Assembly (NCBI GenBank): GCA_022842565.1
Contig: JALHPH010000049.1
Span: 1-8,892 of the forward strand
Reading direction: 5' to 3'
DNA from: Fimbriimonadaceae bacterium
Lineage (GTDB): Bacteria > Armatimonadota > Fimbriimonadia > Fimbriimonadales > Fimbriimonadaceae
DNA: 8,892 nucleotides
The position numbers and the translations under genes are program-made. Every line of letters begins with the position of its first letter. Within the stretch, counting starts at the first letter, position 1. Below are positions 1 through 7,523 of this stretch, in pieces. The notes beneath the pieces are model-generated. The model saw nothing but the letters and a program-made list of their open reading frames with translations. It did no database searches and was not told the DNA's origin.

Positions 1-3000
1 CGCTGAAAGGCGACTTGAAGTTGGAGGGCAAGCGAGTTTCGGGGCCGGTCCAGATTGTTGGTCCGGGAGTTGATCTCCAAAGCAAAGTCACCTTTGATTG
101 GGCCGCCGACCCGACGGTGGTCGGCTCCGGAAGGCTCACTTTGGCGAGCCTCAACGCGCTGGAACCCGCCTACCGCAAGGGCCTTCCGCGCGACCTGACC
201 TTCACGGCAGGCACTTTCAAGGGGGACTTTGGTTACCGGGCTTCGGCTTGGTGGGCAAAAGGGCTGACGACCGCGCAATCCCTCCGCGGTAATAGGCTGG
301 CCGTCAGCGGACTGACCGCCCAGGTTCACATCCAACCTGACTGGGTGACGTTCGATCAAGCCCAAGCCACCTTCAAGGACATTGCATTGACCGGCAAAGG
401 CCAGCTGAACACACGAGCCAATTCGCTTACAGCGCTGGTGCGCACCGAGGGAGTCGATCTGCGGCAACTGCGTGAATACGGCCTGCCCAAAGAACTCATG
501 GGGACCGGCAGTGCCGAAGCGCTGATCAATGGTCAGCTGAGTAACCCCAACTTCACTGTGCGGAGCGAGGGCAATGCGCGCATTGCCTCGAAGGACCTCA
601 CTCGGCCGATCTCCGGAAAGTACCAAGTTCTGGTCTCTGGGACGCGCGACAACGTGCTGATCCAGCGTGCAATTATCGACGGCAAGGACGGCGGAGTGAC
701 CGTTTCCGGGACCCTTTCCCCGGCCCAAAACACGGCCAAGTTGGAATTCCGCGGCGCTCAGGTGCCCCTTAGCCTCATCCGAAAGGATGCGACGGGAACA
801 GGCTACATCGTCGGGCAGGTCTCAGGCAAGCTCAATAACCCAAACGTCACTTTCGAGACTCAGATCGTGCAAGCTGGCCAGGGCGACACCCGCGTCCCGA
901 TCCTCTTAGCCAACGGAACCTACAAAGACGGCAAGCTGGAAGTCAACGATCTGCTCGCGCAAAGCGGCTTTTCGGCTGCCAAGGGAAAAATCCTCTGGGA
1001 CTCAAAGACTGACAAACTCAGCGGCACTTTCTCTTCGGACGGCGTGCAACTCGCGGACTGGGACCTCGGGCCGGTGGTTGGGAATCTGGCTATCAAGGGC
1101 GGCGTGCTGGGCGGCACCCTCGCCAAACCGACCTTCCGCGCGGACGTCGAATCCGACGAAATCTGGCTGCAGGGCACTGCAGCGCAAAACTTCAAAGCGA
1201 CTCTGTCGGGCAATTCCGACGAGATCACACTGCAGGGCGTCCAAACCCGCGTCAATTACCTGGAGCAGTCCGGCTCGGTTACTCTGAACGGGAAGTATCG
1301 ACCAGGCACCAAGGCCGGAGAGTTTGCCCTCGCATGGACCGGCGTCCCGCTCGGCGCGCTGCCCGTTGGCGGCGCCGATTATGCTATGGCGGGCTCGACC
1401 GACGGCCAAGGCACGCTGCGTTTGGCGGACGGCAAAATCTCGGGCGGGACCGCCGAGGTCGCGCTCAGCCAAGTCGCCGTGAACGCCGAAGAGTACGGCA
1501 ATGGCTCGGTCACGGTCCAGATGAAGGGCGATACCGCCACGCTAAAAGGGGCGCTCGGAAACCTCGATCGTTACCTGCTGTTGGAAAACGCCGAGCATGA
1601 CCTGGGCACTGGCGTCGGCAACGCCAAGTTGACCGCATTCAATGTTCGGTTGGAAAAAGTCACACGGCTCGCGCAGCCTCAGATGCGGGCAATGGACCCC
1701 GAGGCCCGTCGATTCGTTGCCGACCTGGGCGGCAATTTGGGCGGCACCGCTGATCTTGCCTGGCGCAAAGAGGAATTTGATTTCAGCATCCCCGACGGAA
1801 CTCTTGAAGAACTCCTTCTGGGCGACACTCGCGCCGGCGCGCTTCAATTCTCGGCGCGCAAAGCGGGCAAGGACGTCACGATGGAGAAGCTGCTGTGGGA
1901 GGCAGCCATCGGCGGCGCGGATGAGTCAGTTACCAAATTAGAAGCGACTGCGCGTTTGAAAGCAGATGGCACGCTGACCGGTGACGGCGAACTCAGCCAT
2001 TTCCCGCTCTCCTTCATTGCCGCCGTGCGTCCGGAGATCGTACCGATCGCGGCGAAGCTAGACAGCGCGTCGTTCTCGCTGAGCGGCACACAGGACGAGC
2101 CCGTGGTGCAAGGGAGCGCGCGGGTTGTAGCACAACTTCGTGACAGTTCAACGCTCGCCACACCCCCGTCCGTTGATCTGTTTGCTTTGTTGCTCGACCG
2201 CAAGGGTCTCACGGCCGAGGGGCAGTTCCAGGCAGCCGGATTCACGGGGCCGCTGCAGGCTTCGCTGCCATTTGCGTCCCTTGATCCCGGAGCAACCGAA
2301 GAATTCAGCCTGACCGCCAAGGCACAACCCCGTGGTTTGATAGACTTCCGGGATGCGCTCCCGAGCCTGGACGGAGATCGCAGCACAGGCACAGTGGAAG
2401 CAGAGCTGAGCGTGCGCGGAACCGCCGATGATTGGCGAATGGCCGGAGTCGCAAGCCTGAATGCCGAGCAAATCACCCTTCGCAACACCCGCACCAAGTT
2501 GACCGGTACTGCACTCACTCTGCGACTGAGCGAAAAAGAAGTCGGGTTCGAAATGAGCGCAACCAGCAGCGAAGGCGGCACATTGTTGGCAAGCGCAACG
2601 GCCCCGATAGAACTTGACTTCGAAAGGACTCTGGAAGAGTGGTTCTCTGCCACGACGGTGACCGGAAGCATCCTCACCGACCGGTTCGTGGTGGATGAAG
2701 GCGACCTGCGCAGTGGCGATCAGATCGCGATGACACTGGGTAGTTCGCGCGTGGACATCACGGGAACACTCGCCAGCCCGCTCCTAAAAGGAACCGTCCT
2801 TCTCCAGGGTTTGGCGGCCGATTTACCGCCCTTCGCGCCTTCGACCGAACCCACACGCGACTTGGTCTCCAACCCGCGATTCGACCTCACGTTCAGAGCT
2901 CCAAGGCCCGCAACCGTGCGCTCGCTGAACTCATCGTTCCAACTCTCGGGCGAGGGCCGCCTAACTGGAAGTTTCTTGGCCCCGAATGTAGATACGACCT

Positions 3001-3686
3001 TGAATCTGCGCGGCGGTGTACTGCGGCTGCCCAATGCGCGGGTCCAGTTGGAGGAAGGCGGTCGCGTGGAGGTCGCCGTGCGTACCGCACCCGACGGCAC
3101 CTCACAGGTGCGCGTGCCAGTGAACCTCATCGGGCGAACCAGCGTCACCGCGCGCCGCCCGGGCAATCGTTTCGAGCGGTATGACCTCACGCTCCTGCTC
3201 AGCGGCGACCTGACCGATCCTGAGAACGGACTCAGCATCACCGGCAGCAGCGATCCGGGCGACCTCACTCAGCAGGAGATCTTGGCGATCGTCGGGCAGC
3301 GAGACCTCGTAGAATCACTCGCGAGCCTTGCCAGCAATACGCGCAATAACGAAGTGCAAAACCTGCTGCTCAGCGTCGCGCTCCCGTCGCTCATCGACCC
3401 AGTGACCCAGACTCTGGCAGACCTTCTGAACCTGGACACGATTGCGTTGGAATACAACCCGTTCGAGGGCCCGACCCTGATTGCAGCCAAGTCGCTCGGA
3501 CGCAATTTCACGATCTATGCCCGGCGCGTGATCCCGGTCGCTTCGACTCTGCAAGAGCGCACCGAACTGAAGTTGATCTACCGCATTCCGGGCCGCGATC
3601 CGTTCCTTTCACGCTCGCGATTGGTGCTCGCCAATGAATCGGGCCGCGGCTGGCGAATTGGCTTCGAGTATTTCTATCGGTTCTGA
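1..3686 (+). CDS. tamB: TamB/DUF490 family envelope translocation/assembly protein, 5' end beyond the window
   Basis: TamB-family proteins are long beta-rich periplasm-spanning proteins, anchored in the inner membrane. They help build the outer membrane, as insertase partners and/or lipid conduits. The frame is already open at base 3, four codons before the first TTG at 15, and no N-terminal membrane anchor is seen, so the gene starts left of the window; about 1,227 residues remain. Numbering from base 15, many segments follow the family pattern G-x-L-x-x-P (near residues 173, 270, 366, 915 and 983). The C-terminal DUF490-like domain spans about 950-1223, with a 'FRAPRP' segment and the diagnostic 'SSDPGDLTQQEILAIVG' near 1079. 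The chain ends in aromatic 'FEYFYRF', which resembles a terminal beta strand. The reading frame is intact to TGA at 3684-3686. Family assignment is confident; the exact cargo or partner is inference, with the Omp85 gene at 7942 a candidate. Confidence 0.9.
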   Translation, partial: LKGDLKLEGKRVSGPVQIVGPGVDLQSKVTFDWAADPTVVGSGRLTLASLNALEPAYRKGLPRDLTFTAGTFKGDFGYRASAWWAKGLTTAQSLRGNRLAVSGLTAQVHIQPDWVTFDQAQATFKDIALTGKGQLNTRANSLTALVRTEGVDLRQLREYGLPKELMGTGSAEALINGQLSNPNFTVRSEGNARIASKDLTRPISGKYQVLVSGTRDNVLIQRAIIDGKDGGVTVSGTLSPAQNTAKLEFRGAQVPLSLIRKDATGTGYIVGQVSGKLNNPNVTFETQIVQAGQGDTRVPILLANGTYKDGKLEVNDLLAQSGFSAAKGKILWDSKTDKLSGTFSSDGVQLADWDLGPVVGNLAIKGGVLGGTLAKPTFRADVESDEIWLQGTAAQNFKATLSGNSDEITLQGVQTRVNYLEQSGSVTLNGKYRPGTKAGEFALAWTGVPLGALPVGGADYAMAGSTDGQGTLRLADGKISGGTAEVALSQVAVNAEEYGNGSVTVQMKGDTATLKGALGNLDRYLLLENAEHDLGTGVGNAKLTAFNVRLEKVTRLAQPQMRAMDPEARRFVADLGGNLGGTADLAWRKEEFDFSIPDGTLEELLLGDTRAGALQFSARKAGKDVTMEKLLWEAAIGGADESVTKLEATARLKADGTLTGDGELSHFPLSFIAAVRPEIVPIAAKLDSASFSLSGTQDEPVVQGSARVVAQLRDSSTLATPPSVDLFALLLDRKGLTAEGQFQAAGFTGPLQASLPFASLDPGATEEFSLTAKAQPRGLIDFRDALPSLDGDRSTGTVEAELSVRGTADDWRMAGVASLNAEQITLRNTRTKLTGTALTLRLSEKEVGFEMSATSSEGGTLLASATAPIELDFERTLEEWFSATTVTGSILTDRFVVDEGDLRSGDQIAMTLGSSRVDITGTLASPLLKGTVLLQGLAADLPPFAPSTEPTRDLVSNPRFDLTFRAPRPATVRSLNSSFQLSGEGRLTGSFLAPNVDTTLNLRGGVLRLPNARVQLEEGGRVEVAVRTAPDGTSQVRVPVNLIGRTSVTARRPGNRFERYDLTLLLSGDLTDPENGLSITGSSDPGDLTQQEILAIVGQRDLVESLASLASNTRNNEVQNLLLSVALPSLIDPVTQTLADLLNLDTIALEYNPFEGPTLIAAKSLGRNFTIYARRVIPVASTLQERTELKLIYRIPGRDPFLSRSRLVLANESGRGWRIGFEYFYRF

Positions 3687-3689
3687 TGG

Positions 3690-3708
3690 AACGGAATTTG
3701 ATTCCGTT
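3690..3708 (+). other. Perfect stem-loop just after the tamB stop
   Basis: AACGGAAT (3690-3697) pairs perfectly with ATTCCGTT (3701-3708) across a three-base loop, starting three bases after the TGA of tamB. No T-run follows, so it does not look like a classical intrinsic terminator. It could protect the mRNA 3' end, attenuate read-through into the downstream lipoprotein gene, or be chance. Confidence 0.45.
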
Positions 3709-3722
3709 ACCATTGTAAGGAA

Positions 3723-3747
3723 TGAGCCACCGCCGACGCTCGGCTCA
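3723..3747 (+). other. Second inverted repeat in the lipoprotein leader
   Basis: TGAGCC (3723-3728) is perfectly complementary to GGCTCA (3742-3747). Inside it GCCGA (3732-3736) can instead pair with TCGGC (3740-3744) around a CGC loop. The two pairings overlap and exclude each other. This lies 25 bases before the start codon at 3772, and there is no T-run. Function is unknown. Confidence 0.3.
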
Positions 3748-3771
3748 CTTCCAGTAAGATTACGAGGACTC

Positions 3772-4824
3772 ATGACATTGCGAACGACTTCTTGGTTGAT
3801 GACAGTAGCCCTATTGGCCACGACTCCACTGCTGACCGGCTGCAACCGCGGCCCGGCAGAGGCCCCCAACATGGGGACTGCGGGAACTTCATCCAGCCGG
3901 ACGTTTCCGATTGGATTCATCGTCAGTGACTTGAAGTTGCCCTGGTACTCCGCACAAGTGCGCGCCGCCGAGGCCAAGTGCAGAGAGCTGAACTGCCGCA
4001 TCATCCCCAAGCAAGCCCGCAATGAAAAGGAAATGGACGCGGCGCTGAACGATATCGTCGGAGAAGACGGCCGAGGCGTCATCGTCTCGACTCCAGACCC
4101 CATGCTGGGAAGCCGCATCGTGGTGCTCTGTGAAAAGTATCGGCTCCGGCTGATGACAATCGACACGCGCCTCACCGACATCAGCCCAAGTGGCGAAACT
4201 AAATACCTGGATCAGCCGTTCACCGGTCCCGACTACCGCGCCATCGGCAACACCATGGCCCAAGCCATTCTGGATGAAGCCAAAAAGCGCAACTGGAACA
4301 TGAACCAAGTGGGCGTTGTCGCCGTGCGATTCAAGAACCAGTTGGAAGGAGTGATGCGCAGCAAGGGCGCTGAAGAAGTGCTCGCAGAAGCCGGAATTCC
4401 TGCCGAACGAATGTTCATCGGCGACTGGCCATCGCCGCAGACTTCTGAGAACGCCCAGAGCACTGCGGCGACCCTCTTTGGTCGTGGTGGCGGCATCACC
4501 AAGTGGGTGGCGTTTGGATACAACGATACGGCGGTTGGCGGGATTGTACGTGCCAGCGAAGCGGCAGGAATCGCGCCAGAGAACCTGATCGCGGTGGGCG
4601 CCACCGGCTTTGGCATCCAGAAGGAGTTTGTCATGCCGAATCAAACCGGGTTCTTTGCCTCGGTTTATGTATCACCCAAGCGACAAGCCGAAGAGGCCGT
4701 GACGATCGTGCACGACTGGGCCCGCAAGGACGTGACTGCGGATACGATGCCCACCTTCCAACCCGGCATTGTGCTGACCCGCGAGAACTTCCAGAAGCAG
4801 ATGAAGGAAGACGGGCTGCTCTAA
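3772..4824 (+). CDS. AraF-like periplasmic sugar-binding protein, predicted lipoprotein
   Basis: This 350-residue protein resembles the substrate-binding proteins of ABC sugar importers, closest by eye to E. coli L-arabinose-binding protein AraF. Shared blocks, in order, are 'IGFIVSDLKLPW' (47-58), 'VIVSTPDPMLGSRIVV' (103-118), 'YNDTAVGGIVRASEAAG' (250-266) and, near the C-terminus, 'QTGFFASVYVSP' and 'IVLTRENFQKQMKEDGL'. The ATG at 3772 is chosen because GAGGA (3764-3768) precedes it and it gives a clean lipoprotein signal: a short positive N-terminus, a hydrophobic core, then the lipobox L-T-G-C with lipidated Cys24. A longer in-frame start at 3634 would overlap tamB and spoil this signal. 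Four of six positions matched by eye to arabinose contacts in AraF differ, so the ligand may not be arabinose. No ABC ATPase or permease is visible. It lies 85 bases after tamB on the same strand and could be co-transcribed. Confidence 0.87.
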   Translation: MTLRTTSWLMTVALLATTPLLTGCNRGPAEAPNMGTAGTSSSRTFPIGFIVSDLKLPWYSAQVRAAEAKCRELNCRIIPKQARNEKEMDAALNDIVGEDGRGVIVSTPDPMLGSRIVVLCEKYRLRLMTIDTRLTDISPSGETKYLDQPFTGPDYRAIGNTMAQAILDEAKKRNWNMNQVGVVAVRFKNQLEGVMRSKGAEEVLAEAGIPAERMFIGDWPSPQTSENAQSTAATLFGRGGGITKWVAFGYNDTAVGGIVRASEAAGIAPENLIAVGATGFGIQKEFVMPNQTGFFASVYVSPKRQAEEAVTIVHDWARKDVTADTMPTFQPGIVLTRENFQKQMKEDGLL

Positions 4825-4833
4825 GGGGCAGCC
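4814..4833. terminator. Hairpin shared by two convergent genes, loop holds both stop codons
   Basis: GGCTGC (4814-4819) pairs with GCAGCC (4828-4833). In the plus-strand RNA the stem extends by a U-G and a C-G pair to eight pairs around the four-base loop TAAG (4822-4825). The loop region contains the TAA of the AraF-like gene (4822-4824) and the minus-strand TAG of polA (4823-4821). The minus-strand version carries one C-A mismatch. No T-run follows on either side, so factor-independent termination is uncertain. Confidence 0.4.
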
Positions 4834-5275
4834 ACCGGGTCCATCTGGTTCCAATTTGCGCCGATCTTTGAGTCCACCTCAATGGGGACGTCAAGCGGCA
4901 TCGCTTGCTCCATGGGTCGGCGAATGCTCTCAATCACCTCACTGCGAACCTCAGGGAGCTCAAAAACGAGCTCGTCGTGAACCTGCAGCAACATGCGGGC
5001 TTCGTCGGGCCCGACCGCGCGCCGGACTTCGATCATCGCCCGCTTTACTAGGTCCGCCGCCGCCCCTTGGATGGGGGCGTTCACAGCTTGCCGCTCGGCG
5101 TATTGGCGCTCGGTCCGGTTCGAACTGTGAATCTCGGGGAAGTAGCGCCTCCGCCCCATGAGCGTCGCTGTGAATCCCTTTGAGCGCGCATCCTCGACCA
5201 CTGACTGCGTAAACGCTTGCACCCTGGGGAAGCGCTCGAAATACCGCTTGATGAGCTCGCGCGCTTCGCTGACGC
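4821..5275 (-). pseudogene. polA: C-terminal part of polA in the shifted frame
   Basis: This stretch continues Pol I after the frameshift, from 'GVSEARELIKRYFERFP' through 'LMGRRRYFPEI' and 'NAPIQGAAADLVKRAM' to motif C 'LQVHDELVFE', ending at TAG (4823-4821). The first start-like codon in the frame is a GTG at 5222, which would give a 133-residue piece lacking motifs A and B, so it cannot be a polymerase alone. I take it as part of one gene with the upstream piece, not a separate gene. Its conservation up to the stop argues that the break is recent or a sequence error. Confidence 0.85.
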
Positions 5276-7417
5276 CGAATCCTCGCCGAGCTGCTGAGCG
5301 AGGCCGAAGCCGCTGACTCCATAAAGCACGGCGTAGTTCAGCATCTTGGCGAGCCGCCGCTGTTCCTTGGTCACATCGGCGGTGGCCAATCCGAACATCT
5401 GCGACGCGGTGACGGTGTGCACGTCCACTCGGGTCTGGAAGGCCTCAACCAGCGCCTCGTCCTGACAGAGGTGCGCCAGCAGCCGTAGCTCAATCTGGGA
5501 ATAGTCAAATGACCCAAGTTGCAGACCTGGCCCGGCCTGGAAAGCTTGCCGGATTTGGCGACCGAGTTCGGTTCGAATCGGGATGTTTTGCAGATTCGGA
5601 TCGATGCTGCTGAGTCGGCCGGTCGCGGCGACGGTTTGGTTCAGCGTAGTGTGAATGCGACCATCCGGCCCGATCATGCGCGGCAGGCTGTCGGCATACG
5701 TGCTCTTGAGTTTTGAAAGCTCGCGCCACTCGAGCACGTGCCGTGCAATCGGGTAATCGGCAACAAGCTCCTGCAAGATTTCAACGCCAGTCGCCCAGCC
5801 AATCTTCGACTTTTTGCCGCCTGGCAGCCCGAGCTTCTCGAATAGGACTTCGCCCAGCTGTTTGGGCGAGCCGATCACGAACTTGGTCTGCGCCTCCTCA
5901 TAAATGAGCGCTTCCACGGCCTGGATATCGATCAGCAACTTGCCGGAAAAGGTCTGTAGGATCTCGCGGCTCACCGCGATGCCTGCGTCTTCCACCTCCG
6001 CCAGGATCGGGATGAGCGGCAATTCGACTTCGTTCAGAATTCGATGTTGCTGCTCCATTTCGATCCGGCCGCGCAAGGCCCCCGCGAGCAATTCCAGCCC
6101 CATAGCCGCCTGCTCGGAGCTTTCGGGCGCAGCAACATTCAGGTGGTTTTGAATCAAGTCGCGAAGCGCGTAGCTGCCCTTTCCTGGCTTCAGGATGTAG
6201 GCGGCGACCATCGTATCGAGCGCCGGCCCGATCAGGCAGCCCGATCCGCGATACAGGCTTTTGGCGTCGTGCAGGATGGCCCGCTCGGGTTGACGCAAAA
6301 AGTGCTCGCGGGCATGCTGATACTCGGCTCGGCGAACCTCGCCCTTCATCGAAAGCATGACCTCGGCCCCGGCTGGCTCCAATAGGTTCGCGGGTTGGTT
6401 TTCCAGTACTAGGAGCGAATAAGTATTGCCCTGGATCCAACCGGCGATTTCCTCGACACTGGTCAGCGGCGCGCCGATGCGCGGTTCCAGACGCTCTTCT
6501 TTGACGCTGGCAACTGCCTCCGATTCGACCGCGCCTTCCACATATCGGCCGAGCACCGACAGCACTTTTCGGGAGTGGGATTTGAACTCCAGGCCCACCA
6601 GCATTTCCTGGGCGGCCTGCACCTGCTCAGTCGTAGGGCAGAACGGGGTGAAGGGGAAATCGACGGGCACGTCCCGAACGATTGTGGCCAGTCGCTTCGA
6701 TTTTGGAATCTGTTCGAGTGCCGGAATGAGCTTCTTTCGGAATTTCTCCTCAACCGCGTCGATCGAGGCCATGATTTGCTCCACCGTGCCGAATTCTTGA
6801 ATCAGCTTGGTCGCGCTCTTGTCGCCGATCCCGGGCACGCCGGGGATGTTGTCACTCGTATCTCCGACGAGAGCCTTGTAGTCCGGGATGAACTCCGGCC
6901 CGAAACCGTAACGCTCCACCACCGCAGCCGGGTCGTAAACCGCGACCTCGCTGACTCCGCGCTTGGGCGTCACTACCGTCACCGAGTCGTCCACGAGTTG
7001 GAGGGCGTCCAGGTCTCCGCTGACAATGAGCGTGCGGTATCCCATGCTCTCGGCTTTTTTGCTCAGCGTGCCAACGACATCGTCCGCCTCGAATCCCGCG
7101 AGTTCCAGCGAGGGAATGCTGAGCCCCTCAAAGAAAGCCCGTGACGCCACCAATTGCTGCACCAGGGCGTCCGGAGTCTCTTGCCGAGTGCCCTTATACG
7201 CTTCGAACTCGTCGTGCCGAAAAGTCTTTTCGGGCGCATCCAAAGCAATCACCATACAATCAGGGCGATGCTGATCAATGAGCGAGAAAAGCATGCTTGT
7301 GAATCCAAACAACGCGTTGGTGGGGCGACCATCGCTGGTGTTCAGCAGCGATGTGGAATAGAAGGCGCGGAACAGCAAGCTGTAGCCATCCACCACCAAC
7401 AGGAGCTTGGCACTCAT
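4821..7417 (-). CDS. polA: DNA polymerase I, interrupted by a frameshift
   Basis: Pol I fills gaps and removes RNA primers during replication and repair. With one base restored near 5275-5281 it is 865 residues, a usual family length. Residues 1-290 form the 5'-3' exonuclease: 'VDGYSLLFRAF' (9-19), 'GFEADDVVGTL' (108-118), 'SGDLDALQLV' (133-142) and a DNA-binding 'GVPGIGDKSATKL' (193-205). Residues about 320-460 are a 3'-5' exonuclease fold whose metal ligands are mostly lost. The polymerase domain has 'TATGRLSS'-type sequence at 597-604 (here AATGRLSS), motif A 'FDYSQIELR' (637-645, catalytic Asp638), motif B 'RRLAKMLNYAVLYG' (687-700) and, after the shift, motif C 'VHDELVFE' (Asp815, Glu816). 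Tyr695 replaces the usual Phe. As written, the frame leaves the family sequence after Asp713 and stops at 5081. The ATG at 7417 is supported by the conserved N-terminus; its ribosome site is weak. Either a base-call error or a recent lesion explains the break. Confidence 0.93.
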
Positions 7418-7470
7418 GGCGCTAGCGTACCTGTGAGGCCGTCCGTTTTCGAATCGACGGGTGTCCGATG

Positions 7471-7476
7471 TATAAT
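7471..7476 (+). promoter_or_regulatory. Perfect -10 box (TATAAT) for the TfoX-domain gene
   Basis: TATAAT sits in the divergent region between polA and the TfoX-domain gene. The best -35 at 17-base spacing is TTCGAA (7448-7453), three of six matches to the consensus. Transcription would start at about 7482-7485, 40 bases before the GTG start at 7524. No comparably good promoter is seen for polA on the other strand. Confidence 0.6.
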
Positions 7477-7503
7477 GCTCAAATGGGCGGACGGGCCGTC
7501 AGC

Positions 7504-7519
7504 GTGGCAATGAGGCCAC
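7504..7519 (+). promoter_or_regulatory. Small hairpin holding the probable ribosome binding site
   Basis: GTGGC (7504-7508) pairs with GCCAC (7515-7519) around a six-base loop. GAGG (7512-7515), the best Shine-Dalgarno match for the GTG start at 7524 (eight-base spacing), lies in the loop and first stem base. The hairpin could modulate translation, but a five-pair stem may also be chance. Confidence 0.35.
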
Positions 7520-7523
7520 AGCA

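Noticed and set aside
1844..2677. 277-codon open frame on the minus strand inside tamB, and other long antisense frames there
   Set aside because: It lies wholly within a strongly family-like tamB frame; its translation is Ser/Arg/Val-rich with no recognisable domain, typical of GC-rich antisense shadow.
3634..3771. Longer N-terminus for the AraF-like protein starting at 3634
   Set aside because: It would overlap the end of tamB by 53 bases and bury the lipoprotein signal about 70 residues inside; the ATG at 3772 has a ribosome site and a well-placed lipobox.
5081..5280. A novel C-terminal tail on Pol I (about 65 Ser/Arg-rich residues after Asp713)
   Set aside because: The tail is an out-of-frame reading of the conserved Pol I C-terminus, which is recovered intact in the neighbouring frame.
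5270..5285. Programmed ribosomal frameshift in polA
   Set aside because: The needed shift is -1, but the site (GAG GAT TCG) is not a slippery heptamer and no clear stimulating structure is evident; polA is not known to use such a shift.
7437..7497. Imperfect inverted repeat GGCCGTCCG (7437-7445) with CGGACGGGCC (7488-7497) around the promoter
   Set aside because: It is short, has a one-base bulge and a 42-base spacing; in GC-rich DNA this is easily chance, so I did not list it as a feature.
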